Source: Verrucomicrobiia bacterium (lineage in GTDB: Bacteria > Verrucomicrobiota > Verrucomicrobiia > Limisphaerales > UBA8199). Taken from it: a DNA stretch of 34,734 nucleotides. A model generated the notes under the pieces. The model searched no databases, was not told the origin of the DNA, and worked only from the letters and a program-made list of their open reading frames with translations. The translations under genes were made by a program, and so were the position numbers. The stretch is taken from the NCBI GenBank assembly GCA_035946615.1, contig DASYZB010000093.1, positions 1 through 34,734 of the forward strand. The letters run 5' to 3'. This document shows, piece by piece, positions 25,052 to 33,169 of this stretch (position 1 is the stretch's first letter; each line of letters opens with the position of its first letter).

Positions 25052-28000
25052 GTGCGCTCTTACTTTCAACTTCATCGTGCCGGCCCCGTGCTTGTATTGG
25101 CGGCAGCCATCACCGCGGGCTTTTTGATTCCGCCCGCCTTCGCCGCTCCCGGATCGGAGACTCCGTTGGAAAGCGGTTGGACCAACCCGCCTGTCGAAGC
25201 GCGGCTGCGGGCTTATTGGTGGTGGCTCAACGGCAACGTCACCACGCAAGCCATCACCCGCGACCTGGAAGAGATGAAGACCAAGGGTTTTGGTGGAGCA
25301 GTGATCATTGACGCTAACGGCGCAGCTCAGGAAGGTAATTCCCCTGTGCCGCACGGGCCGGCATTTTTTTCGCCGGAGTGGCGGGCTCTTTACAAACACG
25401 CGTTGGCCGTGGCCCATCGGCTCGGATTCCAGATGAGCCTCAACATTCAAAGTGGCTGGAACCTGGGCGGACCTGTCGTTCAGGCCGATGACGCTTCCAA
25501 AACCATCGCCTGGTCAGAGTTGCGCGCCAACGGGCCGGCTCATTTGACTATTGCCCTGCCCTTTCCCAAAAGGCGCGACTCGTATTACCGCGACGCATTC
25601 GTCGTGGCGTACCACCTTCGAGCCAATCCCATGATGCACCGGCCACTTGAGAACTGGGCGGAAAAGGCCCTCTACAAATCGCTCCAACCCTCTTCAGCCC
25701 CCGATACCGCGCCACTGTTTCAGGAGTATCCCGCTACGGCTGACGAAGAGGACGTGGAGACCCGCGAGGTGGTTGATATATCTTCCAGGCTGGGTCCGGA
25801 CGGCAAGCTGGATTGGGATGTGCCAACCGGGCAGTGGCAAATCCTCAGGTTTGGCTGGACGATCGGCCCAAACGCGCGAGTCTCAACCAGCAGCGACGGC
25901 TGGCATGGTTACGCGCTGGATGTCTTCGACGCCGGTGCATTCAACCGCTATTGGCGGGGCGTCGTTCAACCGCTGATCGCCGACGCCGGGCCGCTCGCCG
26001 GGACGACTTTGAAATACCTCCATACCGATAGTTGGGAAATCGAGGGGGTCAATTGGACGCCGAGCCTCCCAGTGGAATTTAAAAGGCGCTTTGGCTATAG
26101 CATGATTCCGTTTCTGCCTGTGCTGGCGGGCCGTATTGTCAATAGCCGCGAGATCAGCGACCGCTTTCTTGAAGATTACCGCAAGACACTCGGCGACCTG
26201 ACCATTGAGCATCACTACAAACTCTTTCGCAACTACGCGCACCGGCGGGGCTTGCTGATTCATCCCGAATCGGGCGGCCCGCACGCTGTGCCCATTGACG
26301 CCCAGCGCGACCTCGGCTGGGACGACGCCCCGATGAGCGAGTTCTGGGCATGGTCCTGGGAGCACCGCATCGGCAATACGAACCGCTTTTTCATGAAGCA
26401 ACCCGCCTCCGCCGCCCACACCTACGGACATCGCTTCGTGTTCGGGGAAGGCTTCACTTCCATCGGACCTCACTGGCAGTCCCGCCTGGCCGACAACCTC
26501 AAGCCTGCCTTTGATAAAGCGCTGTGCGAAGGCCTGAACATGCTGGTCTGGCACGCCTTTGTTTGTTCCCCGCAGGCCATGGGCATTCCCGGCCAGCAAT
26601 ATTTCGCCGGCACCCACCTTAACCCCAACGATACCTGGTGGCCCATGTCCGCCCCGTTCTTTGCGTATATCGACCGCTGCCAGTTCCTCCTCCAGCGCGG
26701 GCTGCCCATTTCAGACGCCGTGTATTACTATGGCGACCACGTACCAAACTTCACCCAGTTGCGCAGCTCCGACCCTGCCCATCTCGGACCGGGCTACGAT
26801 TATGATGTTATAACCGAGGAGGCTGTTCTCACCCGGCTCGCTGTCAAAAATAGACGGCTCGTGCTGCCCGATGGAGTGAGTTATCACATGATGATCATCC
26901 CCGACCGCGATGTCATTTCTCTGCCAGTCTTGCGGAAGTTGAAGCAACTGGTGGCTCAAGGCGCCACCGTTCTTGGCTCAAAACCCGCCCGCGCCAGCGG
27001 GCTAAAAGACTATCCCCAATGCGACCAGCAGGTGCAGCAACTCGCAAATGAACTGTGGGGTCCGGCCAAGGCTAGCCTAATGGAACACCGCTCCGGGAAA
27101 GGAAAGGTCATCACTGGCCGAACGGGACGCGACCTGCTTTTGGCTGCAGGCATCCCACCGGACTTCACCTATGTAGAGAGCGCCGGAATACAGGGAGGCA
27201 ATTCCGCCTCGCCGGCGCGGTCAGCCGGCCAATACCTGGCAGGCCGCGAGCCCTCAGGCGGCGCCGTTTCTCAAACCTTGTATGAACCCACCGGCCAGGG
27301 ACCCGGCCTGGATTACATTCACCGCCGCGATGGGGCCACAGACATTTATTTCTTGGCTCACGGCGCCAACGAGCCGGCGTCGTTCCATTGCACGTTCCGA
27401 GTTTCCGGCAAACGCCCCGAATTATGGGACCCTGTCTCGGGCCGGCACTGGGTTGCGGCTGCTTACACCCAGGCAAATGGAAGCACGACTTTATCGCTGG
27501 ATTTTGCCGCCTGCGGCTCGATGTTCGTCATCTTCCGCAATCCGGCCCCGGCGCCTGAGGGCGACGCGAAGCCCAACTTCCCGGTTTTGGCTCCAGTCGA
27601 AGAATTGGCCGGGCCATGGACGGTCTCGTTCGACCCGAGATGGGGAGGGCCGCCATCGGCCACATTCGACAAATTGGAAAGCTGGACTGCTCGGGCCGAC
27701 GAAGGAACCAAGTATTATTCCGGCACGGCGGTCTATCGAAAGACTTTCAGCCTGCCTGCCAATCATACAGACAAAGAGATGTGGATCGACCTGGGCGACG
27801 TGCGCGAAGTGGCTCAAGTCAAGTTGAATGGCCAATCGTTGGGGATTGTTTGGACCCTCCCTTATCGTGTTGACGCCACCAAGGCGATCCACTCCGGCGC
27901 CAACCAGTTGGAAGTCAAAGTGGTGAATTTCTGGTGTAATCGCATCATCGGCGATCAGTTCCTGCCGCCGTACAAACGATTCACCCAGACCAATATCCGC

Positions 28001-28072
28001 AAACTGACCCAACGCTCGCCACTGATGGTCTCAGGTCTCCTTGGCCCGGTGCGTGTGCTTCGGGAATACTGA
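25052..28072 (+). CDS. Secreted GH106-type alpha-L-rhamnosidase
   Basis: About 1006 residues from a proposed GTG at 25052. This start gives a normal signal peptide (MRSYFQLHRAGPVLVLAAAI, ending near AFAA at 32) with GAGG four bases upstream. The open frame extends to an ATG at 24947, but that overlaps the GH20 gene and buries the signal. The N-terminus of the mature protein has the GH106 hallmark RAYWWWLNGN at 53-62, followed by ITRDLEEMKTKGFGGAVI. The middle has LKYLHTDSWEIEGVNWT and GEGFTSIG. A beta-sandwich resembling the sugar-binding domain of GH2 closes the protein (YSGTAVYRKTF to VVNFWCNRIIGDQ). The family cuts alpha-L-rhamnose from pectins or glycoconjugates; catalytic residues were not assigned. 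Confidence 0.85.
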   Translation: MRSYFQLHRAGPVLVLAAAITAGFLIPPAFAAPGSETPLESGWTNPPVEARLRAYWWWLNGNVTTQAITRDLEEMKTKGFGGAVIIDANGAAQEGNSPVPHGPAFFSPEWRALYKHALAVAHRLGFQMSLNIQSGWNLGGPVVQADDASKTIAWSELRANGPAHLTIALPFPKRRDSYYRDAFVVAYHLRANPMMHRPLENWAEKALYKSLQPSSAPDTAPLFQEYPATADEEDVETREVVDISSRLGPDGKLDWDVPTGQWQILRFGWTIGPNARVSTSSDGWHGYALDVFDAGAFNRYWRGVVQPLIADAGPLAGTTLKYLHTDSWEIEGVNWTPSLPVEFKRRFGYSMIPFLPVLAGRIVNSREISDRFLEDYRKTLGDLTIEHHYKLFRNYAHRRGLLIHPESGGPHAVPIDAQRDLGWDDAPMSEFWAWSWEHRIGNTNRFFMKQPASAAHTYGHRFVFGEGFTSIGPHWQSRLADNLKPAFDKALCEGLNMLVWHAFVCSPQAMGIPGQQYFAGTHLNPNDTWWPMSAPFFAYIDRCQFLLQRGLPISDAVYYYGDHVPNFTQLRSSDPAHLGPGYDYDVITEEAVLTRLAVKNRRLVLPDGVSYHMMIIPDRDVISLPVLRKLKQLVAQGATVLGSKPARASGLKDYPQCDQQVQQLANELWGPAKASLMEHRSGKGKVITGRTGRDLLLAAGIPPDFTYVESAGIQGGNSASPARSAGQYLAGREPSGGAVSQTLYEPTGQGPGLDYIHRRDGATDIYFLAHGANEPASFHCTFRVSGKRPELWDPVSGRHWVAAAYTQANGSTTLSLDFAACGSMFVIFRNPAPAPEGDAKPNFPVLAPVEELAGPWTVSFDPRWGGPPSATFDKLESWTARADEGTKYYSGTAVYRKTFSLPANHTDKEMWIDLGDVREVAQVKLNGQSLGIVWTLPYRVDATKAIHSGANQLEVKVVNFWCNRIIGDQFLPPYKRFTQTNIRKLTQRSPLMVSGLLGPVRVLREY

Positions 28073-28131
28073 AGCGCTTTGAAAAAGCCCATGGCCCAGA
28101 AATTGCTCGTCGGCAAGCGGCTCGATAACCC

Positions 28132-29163
28132 ATGTCGCTCATACAAACTCCGGTATTGATGGACCGCGCGCCACAACCTGCCGCCTCCGGGCTGATTGGT
28201 TTCCGCGCCTATCTGGTGGCCACCTCTTGCGTGGCGCTCGCTTTGGTCCTGCGCTCGGCTCTGGATTCGTTATGGGGAGATACACTCCCTTACGCCACGT
28301 TTTTTCTGTCCGTGCTTGTGGTGGTCCAGTTTGCCGATACGGGCCCGGTCCTCCTAACAGTCTTTGCGGGCTTCCTGCTGGGAGATTGGTTCTTCGTGCC
28401 GCCACGGCATTCCCTGCTCATCGCGCGACCAGCCGATCGAATAAACGCGGTTTTATTCTTCTTTCTCACTGGCATGGTGCTTCTTCTATCCCGAAGGACG
28501 CGCAAGGCCATGATCGGCGAGCGCGCCGCTCATACCACGTTGTTGCGCCAGGTTGAAGCGTTGCGGGAGAGTGAGGCGCGCTATTCTTCAGTCGTTGAGA
28601 ACAGCCACGATGCCATTCTGTTGACGGACCATGCAGGAGCGATTTTAGCGGCCAATCAGGAAGCCTGCCGCCTCTTCAAACGCACCGAGCGGGAGCTTTG
28701 CCGCATCGGCAGGAACGCGCTGGTGGACCCGACGGAGGCTCAGCGAGTTGCCGCCGCTGTGACCCAGCGCGAACAAACGGGGCACTTCCAAATCGAGCTC
28801 ACATTCGTGCGAAGCGATGGGACCCGGTTCCTGGGAGAGGTTTCGAGCGGTGTTTTTAAGGACCGCGATGGTTTGCCCAGGAATAGCACAATCATCAGGG
28901 ACATTACCGACCGGAGGCGCGGCGAACAAGAAAGGGAACGCCTTGTTCGTGAATTGCAGGCCGCCTTGAATGAGGTCAAAACCCTCAGTGGGTTGCTGCC
29001 GATTTGCGCGCACTGCAAAAAAATCCGTGATGATCAAGGGTATTGGAACCAAATTGAACTCTACATTCGGCATCACTCGGACGCGAGGTTCACTCACAGC
29101 ATCTGTCCGGAGTGTTCGACGAAGTTCTACCCCGAGCTCTTTTCTCAAGACTGGTCCATCTGA
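28132..29163 (+). CDS. DUF4118-PAS protein with a C-terminal four-cysteine module
   Basis: A 343-residue membrane sensor. Residues 22-120 hold about four hydrophobic helices of the DUF4118 type known from KdpD-like kinases (YATFFLSVLVVVQF, GDWFFVPP). A PAS domain follows (about 147-262; ENSHDAILLTDHAGAILAAN to STIIRDITD), then a short helix. The C-terminus is LLPICAHCKKIRDDQGYWNQIE...ICPECSTKFYPE, with Cys292/Cys295 and Cys325/Cys328 spaced like zinc ligands. This tail is found at the end of many PAS and receiver proteins and has no established function. There is no kinase, cyclase or output domain. The gene is separate from the upstream glycosidases by 59 bases. Confidence 0.85.
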   Translation: MSLIQTPVLMDRAPQPAASGLIGFRAYLVATSCVALALVLRSALDSLWGDTLPYATFFLSVLVVVQFADTGPVLLTVFAGFLLGDWFFVPPRHSLLIARPADRINAVLFFFLTGMVLLLSRRTRKAMIGERAAHTTLLRQVEALRESEARYSSVVENSHDAILLTDHAGAILAANQEACRLFKRTERELCRIGRNALVDPTEAQRVAAAVTQREQTGHFQIELTFVRSDGTRFLGEVSSGVFKDRDGLPRNSTIIRDITDRRRGEQERERLVRELQAALNEVKTLSGLLPICAHCKKIRDDQGYWNQIELYIRHHSDARFTHSICPECSTKFYPELFSQDWSI

Positions 29164-29306
29164 GCCGCTTCAAAATCAGCTTGAAATCATGATGGGCGCA
29201 GACATACTCATTGTGTATTTGTGATGCGAGTTTAAGGCCGCCATGGCAAGTGACGGATAAAGGCGGCTTGGGTTTGGTTCTCGCCTCATCAGTAATTGGT
29301 TATCAT

Positions 29307-29391
29307 GCCCGCGTGGCGGAATTGGCAGACGCGCTAGATTCAGGTTCTAGTAGGTAACACTGTACAGGTTCAAGTCCTGTCGCGGGCACCA
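29307..29391 (+). tRNA. tRNA-Leu (anticodon CAG)
   Basis: An 85-nt class II tRNA. Acceptor stem GCCCGCG (29307-29313) pairs with CGCGGGC (29381-29387), followed by discriminator A and an encoded CCA. The anticodon stem CTAGA/TCTAG encloses the loop TTCAGGT, giving CAG, which reads CUG. A long variable arm (TAGGTAACACTGTA region) is normal for leucine tRNAs. The T arm carries GGTTCAAGTCC. Confidence 0.95.
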
Positions 29392-29410
29392 CCTCAAATC
29401 AGCAAGTTGC

Positions 29411-29429
29411 AAGCCGGGAGCGGTTTTTC
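29411..29429 (+). terminator. Likely rho-independent terminator of tRNA-Leu
   Basis: AAGCCG pairs with CGGTTT (one G-T pair) around a GGAG loop, and the T-run continues to TTTTTCT. It lies 20 bases after the tRNA 3' end. Confidence 0.5.
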
Positions 29430-29439
29430 TATTCAGGGC

Positions 29440-29665
29440 GCTAACAGCCATTGATCGTCGGATTCCATGACCGAGCGCGGACCGCTTCCCTTCAGCCATG
29501 CCAGAGCATTGGTGTCCCCCCGCAGGTACGCATCCCCAAAGGCGGTGGATACCACCAGAATCACCCGATGATGATTGGGATTGCGCGGTTCCCTGTCTCC
29601 CGGCAAGACACGATCAGTGAACACCGAATGTTCGGCGTTGTGCGGCGAGGGGTTTTAGCCCTGAG
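29440..29665 (-). pseudogene. C-terminal remnant of an alpha/beta-hydrolase (dienelactone-hydrolase-like)
   Basis: On the minus strand a frame without its own proper start reads AEHSVFTDRVLPGD, then NPNHHRVILVVSTAFGDAYLRGD and ALAWLKGSGPRSVMESDDQW. This is the style of the C-terminal end of secreted alpha/beta hydrolases. There the GAEHS histidine completes the catalytic triad and the last helix reads like FWDAYLRGD..A..WL. Upstream in the gene's direction a stop codon interrupts the frame within about 5 residues of AEHS, and no Ser-nucleophile segment (GxSxG) or earlier part is visible. It is therefore a decayed fragment. Recognition rests on memory of the family, not on an alignment. Confidence 0.55.
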
Positions 29666-29728
29666 CACGGCAGGCGTGAGCACCGGGCCGCCAGACTGTC
29701 TGATTGGTATGCCGCATGAATTCGGCAC

Positions 29729-30190
29729 ATGAACGCTCCCGTAAATGTTCAGCAGCGGATCTGCAAAGCGGTTTTAGAGCAATTCCAGGAGTTGCTCAGG
29801 AAGTGGAAAGAGCAATGCCAGGGATTGCCCTTGCCTGAGTCGGTTTACGTCGAGCAATGGGACAGGCCGCGTTATTTGCTGCCGGCCGGGGTTGTGATTG
29901 CAAAGTGGACCGTCACTCGACAGGGCATTGTGGAATTACCGCTTTCCTCGGCGAGGCCCTCCCATGTTGCTGTGGGGCTGGCTAACTGTTATCGAACAGC
30001 CTGGGGTGAGTTTGCTGTCGGCGAGGACGGGGAGAGAGTTACAATCGGCTTCAAGCATTCGCCTTGGTATGGGCGTGGCGATATTTACCGGGTGGGCGCC
30101 ACTGAAAGCGGCAATGTCCGCCTCGAAAGGATGAAACCGGCCTGGTCATTAACAAGCTCATTCCGGCTTATCTTAGGCGCTTCCCGTTAG
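29729..30190 (+). CDS. Hypothetical protein, 153 residues
   Basis: An open frame with an ATG start (MNAPVNVQQR) and no recognised family. The N-terminal 40 residues are probably helical and charged (VLEQFQELLRKWKEQ). The rest is strand-rich with Trp, Tyr and Gly (YVEQWDRPRYLLPAG, HSPWYGRGDIYRVG). No signal peptide, membrane segment or metal motif is seen. There is no clear ribosome-binding site. It lies between a gene remnant and an atypical purD. The balanced amino-acid composition and lack of a competing frame favour a real gene, but it could be an orphan or decaying. Confidence 0.5.
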   Translation: MNAPVNVQQRICKAVLEQFQELLRKWKEQCQGLPLPESVYVEQWDRPRYLLPAGVVIAKWTVTRQGIVELPLSSARPSHVAVGLANCYRTAWGEFAVGEDGERVTIGFKHSPWYGRGDIYRVGATESGNVRLERMKPAWSLTSSFRLILGASR

Positions 30191-30291
30191 GGCCTTACTA
30201 AAAGGCGCCAACCGGCTGGAAAACGCAAGCCGCTAAGCTCCCAAGCTCCTTGCTTTCTGATCAGCCTGCATCATTATTGGCCAAAAGCAAA

Positions 30292-31611
30292 ATGCGACAG
30301 AATAATTTAAAGCCGGCATTTATCGGCAAAGACGGACGCACGAGCGCAATCCAAAAGTCTTTGAGCAGAAGCACCCGGGTTGCGGGCGAGCCCGTGAGGC
30401 TTTCGGAAGGGAAGCCGGAAAAGGCAGACGCTCTTCGCCTGGCGAAGCAGATCAAACCGGATTTTGTCATAATCGGGCCGGAAGTACCGCTGGCGGAAGG
30501 GATCGTCGATGACTTGGAGGGACTCGGAATCCCCTGCATTGGCCCCACACGCTCTTTGGCCCGCCTGGAATCCAGCAAAGCATTCACCCGGCAACTGCTT
30601 TCCAAGCATAATATCCCTGGAAACCCCGAATACAGAGTGTTTAAAAGCATCGGGAGCGTGGAAGCTTATCTGAGAGAGCTGGGGGATTTTGTCGTGAAGC
30701 CGGACGGTTTGACTGGCGGTAAAGGTGTCAAAATATCTGGCGCCCACCTCCACTCTATAGCGGAAGCCGTCGATTACTGCGCGCAGTTATTCAAGGAGCG
30801 CGCGCCGGCAGTTGTCATCGAGGAAAAGTTGGATGGCGAAGAGTTCAGCCTTCAGTCTTTTTGTAGTGGCACCCAGGTCAAGGACATGGTGGTGGTGCAG
30901 GACCATAAAAGGGCCGGTGAGGGCGATACGGGACCAAACACCGGAGGAATGGGGTCTTACTCCGATGAGAATCTCAGCTTGCCATTTTTGCTCCCGCAGC
31001 ATCTTGAATTTGCGAGCGCGATTAACAAGGCCGTGGCTGAAGCCCTTTTCGCTGAAACAGGCCAAAAGTACAGAGGGATTCTCTACGGCGGCTTCATGGT
31101 GACCCGGAAGGGAATCCGTCTCCTGGAGTATAACGCTCGATTCGGTGACCCTGAAGCATTGAATGTTTTGTCTTTGCTCAGAACGGACCTCGTGGATATT
31201 TGCGAAGCAATAATCGAGGAAAAACTCAACGAACTCCCGATTATTTTCGAGAAACGGGCAACGGTTTGCAAGTATGTTGTCCCTGAGGGCTATCCGGAAA
31301 ACCCAGTAAGAGGAAAGTTGCTCGACATGACCAAAGTGCCTCAGGAATCTGACAACTTAAAGGTCTATCGCGCCGGGGTTGACGAAACAGGGGGCCGGCT
31401 TTATCTGAGCGGTTCGCGAGCTATTGCCTTCGTTGGAATCGGAAAGGACCTGGATGAAGCACAGGCAATCGCTGAAGAGGCCGCCAGCGCTGTGCACGGG
31501 CCGGTGTTCCACCGCCGGGATATTGGAACTTACGACCTGATCCAACAACGAGTGCGCCACGTTCGGTCTCTTTGCGAAGTGCCTCCCGCCCCTGCTTTGA
31601 ACGGTGGTTAA
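30292..31611 (+). CDS. purD: Phosphoribosylamine--glycine ligase, divergent archaeal-like form
   Basis: A 439-residue ATP-grasp ligase that joins glycine to phosphoribosylamine, the step after PurF. The ATG at 30292 is preferred to a TTG at 30250. The ATP-grasp parts are well kept: LGDFVVKPDGLTGGKGVKI, EEKLDGEEFSLQSF, GPNTGGMGSYS and EYNARFGDPEALNVL. These resemble archaeal PurD more than the common bacterial form (NVRFGDPE). The N-terminal domain is odd. The expected glycine loop GxGGREHA appears as IGKDGRTSAI, and the later GNPG segment is not recognisable, with IGPE reached about 10 residues early. GC content looks lower than in the neighbours. The active site core seems intact, so function is plausible but unproven. 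Confidence 0.8.
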   Translation: MRQNNLKPAFIGKDGRTSAIQKSLSRSTRVAGEPVRLSEGKPEKADALRLAKQIKPDFVIIGPEVPLAEGIVDDLEGLGIPCIGPTRSLARLESSKAFTRQLLSKHNIPGNPEYRVFKSIGSVEAYLRELGDFVVKPDGLTGGKGVKISGAHLHSIAEAVDYCAQLFKERAPAVVIEEKLDGEEFSLQSFCSGTQVKDMVVVQDHKRAGEGDTGPNTGGMGSYSDENLSLPFLLPQHLEFASAINKAVAEALFAETGQKYRGILYGGFMVTRKGIRLLEYNARFGDPEALNVLSLLRTDLVDICEAIIEEKLNELPIIFEKRATVCKYVVPEGYPENPVRGKLLDMTKVPQESDNLKVYRAGVDETGGRLYLSGSRAIAFVGIGKDLDEAQAIAEEAASAVHGPVFHRRDIGTYDLIQQRVRHVRSLCEVPPAPALNGG

Positions 31612-31933
31612 TTGGTCACTGAAGGCCGAAAGCCACGATTTTCAAGTTGGCCTCAGAAGTTGCTTGTTCCCCCGAAGCCTTGAGGGGGCACCGTACCGGT
31701 GTTGCCCGGTCAACATCCAGCGTCTCATGGTTGGAGGTCCACTGAGCAATGTGAACCAGATCAACGAAACTACGCAACCCGTCGCCGCCGGATGCCAGGA
31801 ACCGGCATGACGTATGAGAACGCCACCTGCGATGGCCAAGAACACTACGATCAGTGGCGTCACAAAAACCTGATCGAACCCCGGTACGAGGACTCGCCCG
31901 GAAACCAATCTGCGGCTCTTTAATAGTGAATTG
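31612..31933. other. 322-base stretch between purD and the sigma-factor gene, no confident gene
   Basis: There is a hairpin CCCCC (31669-31673) / GGGGG (31684-31688) without a T-run, shortly after the purD stop. A minus-strand frame from 31908 to 31642 (GTG start) encodes an 88-residue peptide with one strongly hydrophobic stretch (VTPLIVVFLAIAGGVLI). Its start would be only 25 bases from the sigma-factor start, and no family is recognised, so it is not called as a gene. No promoter stands out. Confidence 0.4.
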
Positions 31934-33037
31934 ATGACTGAGACTCAGGAACTGCTGAGCCTGTTCGTGCGCACCGGCTCGGAATTGGCTTTTCGCCAAC
32001 TGGTCGAACGCTACTTCGACCTGGTCTATTCCACAGCAATTCGCTTGGTCGATGCCGACACCCATCGCGCTCAGGATGTGGCGCAGATTGTTTTCACGGA
32101 CCTGGCGCGGATGGCTTTCAAATTGTCGGGCGAAACGATGCTCGGCGGCTGGCTGCATCGGCACACGTGTTTTGTAGCCAGGACCCTCATGCGCGGCGAA
32201 CGGCGCCGGGAGGCCCGCGAGAAGCAGGCCGTTCTAATGAACGACCCCAGAGATATGAACAACAGTCTCCTTGCACAGATAGCCCCGCTGCTGGATGAAG
32301 CCATAAACGAACTGGGGCCCGATGACCGCCAGGCCATCCTGCTGCGCTTTTTTGAAGGACGCAACTTGCGCGCGGTCGGCGAGGCGCTGGGCGTTAGCGA
32401 AAACGTTGCGCAAAAACGCGTGGCCCGCGCGGTGCGGGAACTGGGCGTGCTCCTCAGGAATCGTGGGTTCGCTCTATCCGCCGCCGCCCTGGCGAGCGGA
32501 CTGGCGGCCACCGCCGTTAAGGCCGCTCCCGCAGGGCTGGCGGCACTGATTGCCGCCAAGGCCTTCAGCGCCGCAGGATTGGCCGGAGCAGCCGTCTTGA
32601 CTCCGGCCAAGGTGGCGGTGCTGGCCAAGCTAAAGGCAGCACTGCTCAGCGCCGTCATTGTCGCCGGTTTAACGACCGCCTTCTTCCTTATTCAATCCCG
32701 CACTAGCTCGCAAAAGACTAACCTGGTCCAGCCTTCCAGCCCGGCGCAGGTGCAAGCCCTGCCCGATGGGATTGTTGGCCCGCAGGACGCCCGGTCCACC
32801 CCAGCGGACCGATTGCCAGGAACCCCAGAAGCAAAAACCGAGCTGACGGGACGCCTCAAGGTTGACGGTGACGCTGTCCAGCAGGCGGAATCCTCCAGCA
32901 ACGCGCGACCACCGAAGACGGTGCGTGCTGTCGGCCTGGTTGCCCCAATTCTTGCGGCTGATGCCCGGTCAGGGGGCAAGATCAGAATCGAAGGCCCTTC
33001 GAATATTCACGATTGGCAGAGAACTCAAAGAACGTAA
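31934..33037 (+). CDS. ECF-type sigma-70 factor with alanine-rich transmembrane tail and truncated YceI-like end
   Basis: A 367-residue protein. Sigma region 2 spans about 18-90 (LAFRQLVERYFDLVYSTAIRLV; AQDVAQIVFTDLAR). Region 4 is at about 118-175 (LDEAINELGPDDRQAILLRFFEGRNLRAVGEALGVSEN). It continues into an Ala-rich segment (180-255), a transmembrane helix (about 255-275, LLSAVIVAGLTTAFFLI) and a Pro/Ser/Gln-rich extracytoplasmic stretch. The last residues, GKIRIEGPSNIHDWQ, look like the first strand of a YceI-type domain, but a stop follows six codons later. ECF factors with such tails are common in Verrucomicrobia and probably sense from the membrane. The ATG at 31934 is used rather than the TTG one codon earlier. 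No anti-sigma gene is adjacent. Confidence 0.85.
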   Translation: MTETQELLSLFVRTGSELAFRQLVERYFDLVYSTAIRLVDADTHRAQDVAQIVFTDLARMAFKLSGETMLGGWLHRHTCFVARTLMRGERRREAREKQAVLMNDPRDMNNSLLAQIAPLLDEAINELGPDDRQAILLRFFEGRNLRAVGEALGVSENVAQKRVARAVRELGVLLRNRGFALSAAALASGLAATAVKAAPAGLAALIAAKAFSAAGLAGAAVLTPAKVAVLAKLKAALLSAVIVAGLTTAFFLIQSRTSSQKTNLVQPSSPAQVQALPDGIVGPQDARSTPADRLPGTPEAKTELTGRLKVDGDAVQQAESSSNARPPKTVRAVGLVAPILAADARSGGKIRIEGPSNIHDWQRTQRT

Positions 33038-33052
33038 AGCCAAAAGCCTAAA

Positions 33053-33081
33053 TCTTTGCGTTCTTTGCGTTCTTTTGCGGC
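33053..33081 (+). repeat. Dispersed TCTTTGCG...TTCTTTTGCGGC motif, copy 2
   Basis: Matches 23211-23239 at 26 of 29 positions, in the same orientation. It starts 15 bases after the premature stop of the sigma-factor gene, within the 132-base gap to the secreted protein. The sequence is internally repetitive (TTTGCGTTC twice). Confidence 0.6.
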
Positions 33082-33169
33082 TACTCGCTCCTCTTGCGGC
33101 CCGGTCTGGTTCTGGCGCCCAAGCCGGACAGCCAAAGTTCCCTCGCACTAGTCGCTCCGCTCCATTTTG

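Noticed and set aside
29451-29732. A 93-codon plus-strand frame whose stop overlaps the ATG at 29729
   Set aside because: The protein text is incoherent and the minus strand carries a recognisable hydrolase remnant over the same bases; the ATGA overlap is probably chance.
30250-30420. A frameshift as the cause of the odd PurD N-terminus
   Set aside because: I looked for the GxGGREHA loop in the other frames of this stretch and did not find it, and the total length is normal for PurD.
31642-31908. An 88-codon minus-strand frame with one hydrophobic stretch
   Set aside because: Its start would be 25 bases from the divergent sigma-factor start, the tail is incoherent, and no family is recognised; left as uncertain in the gap description.
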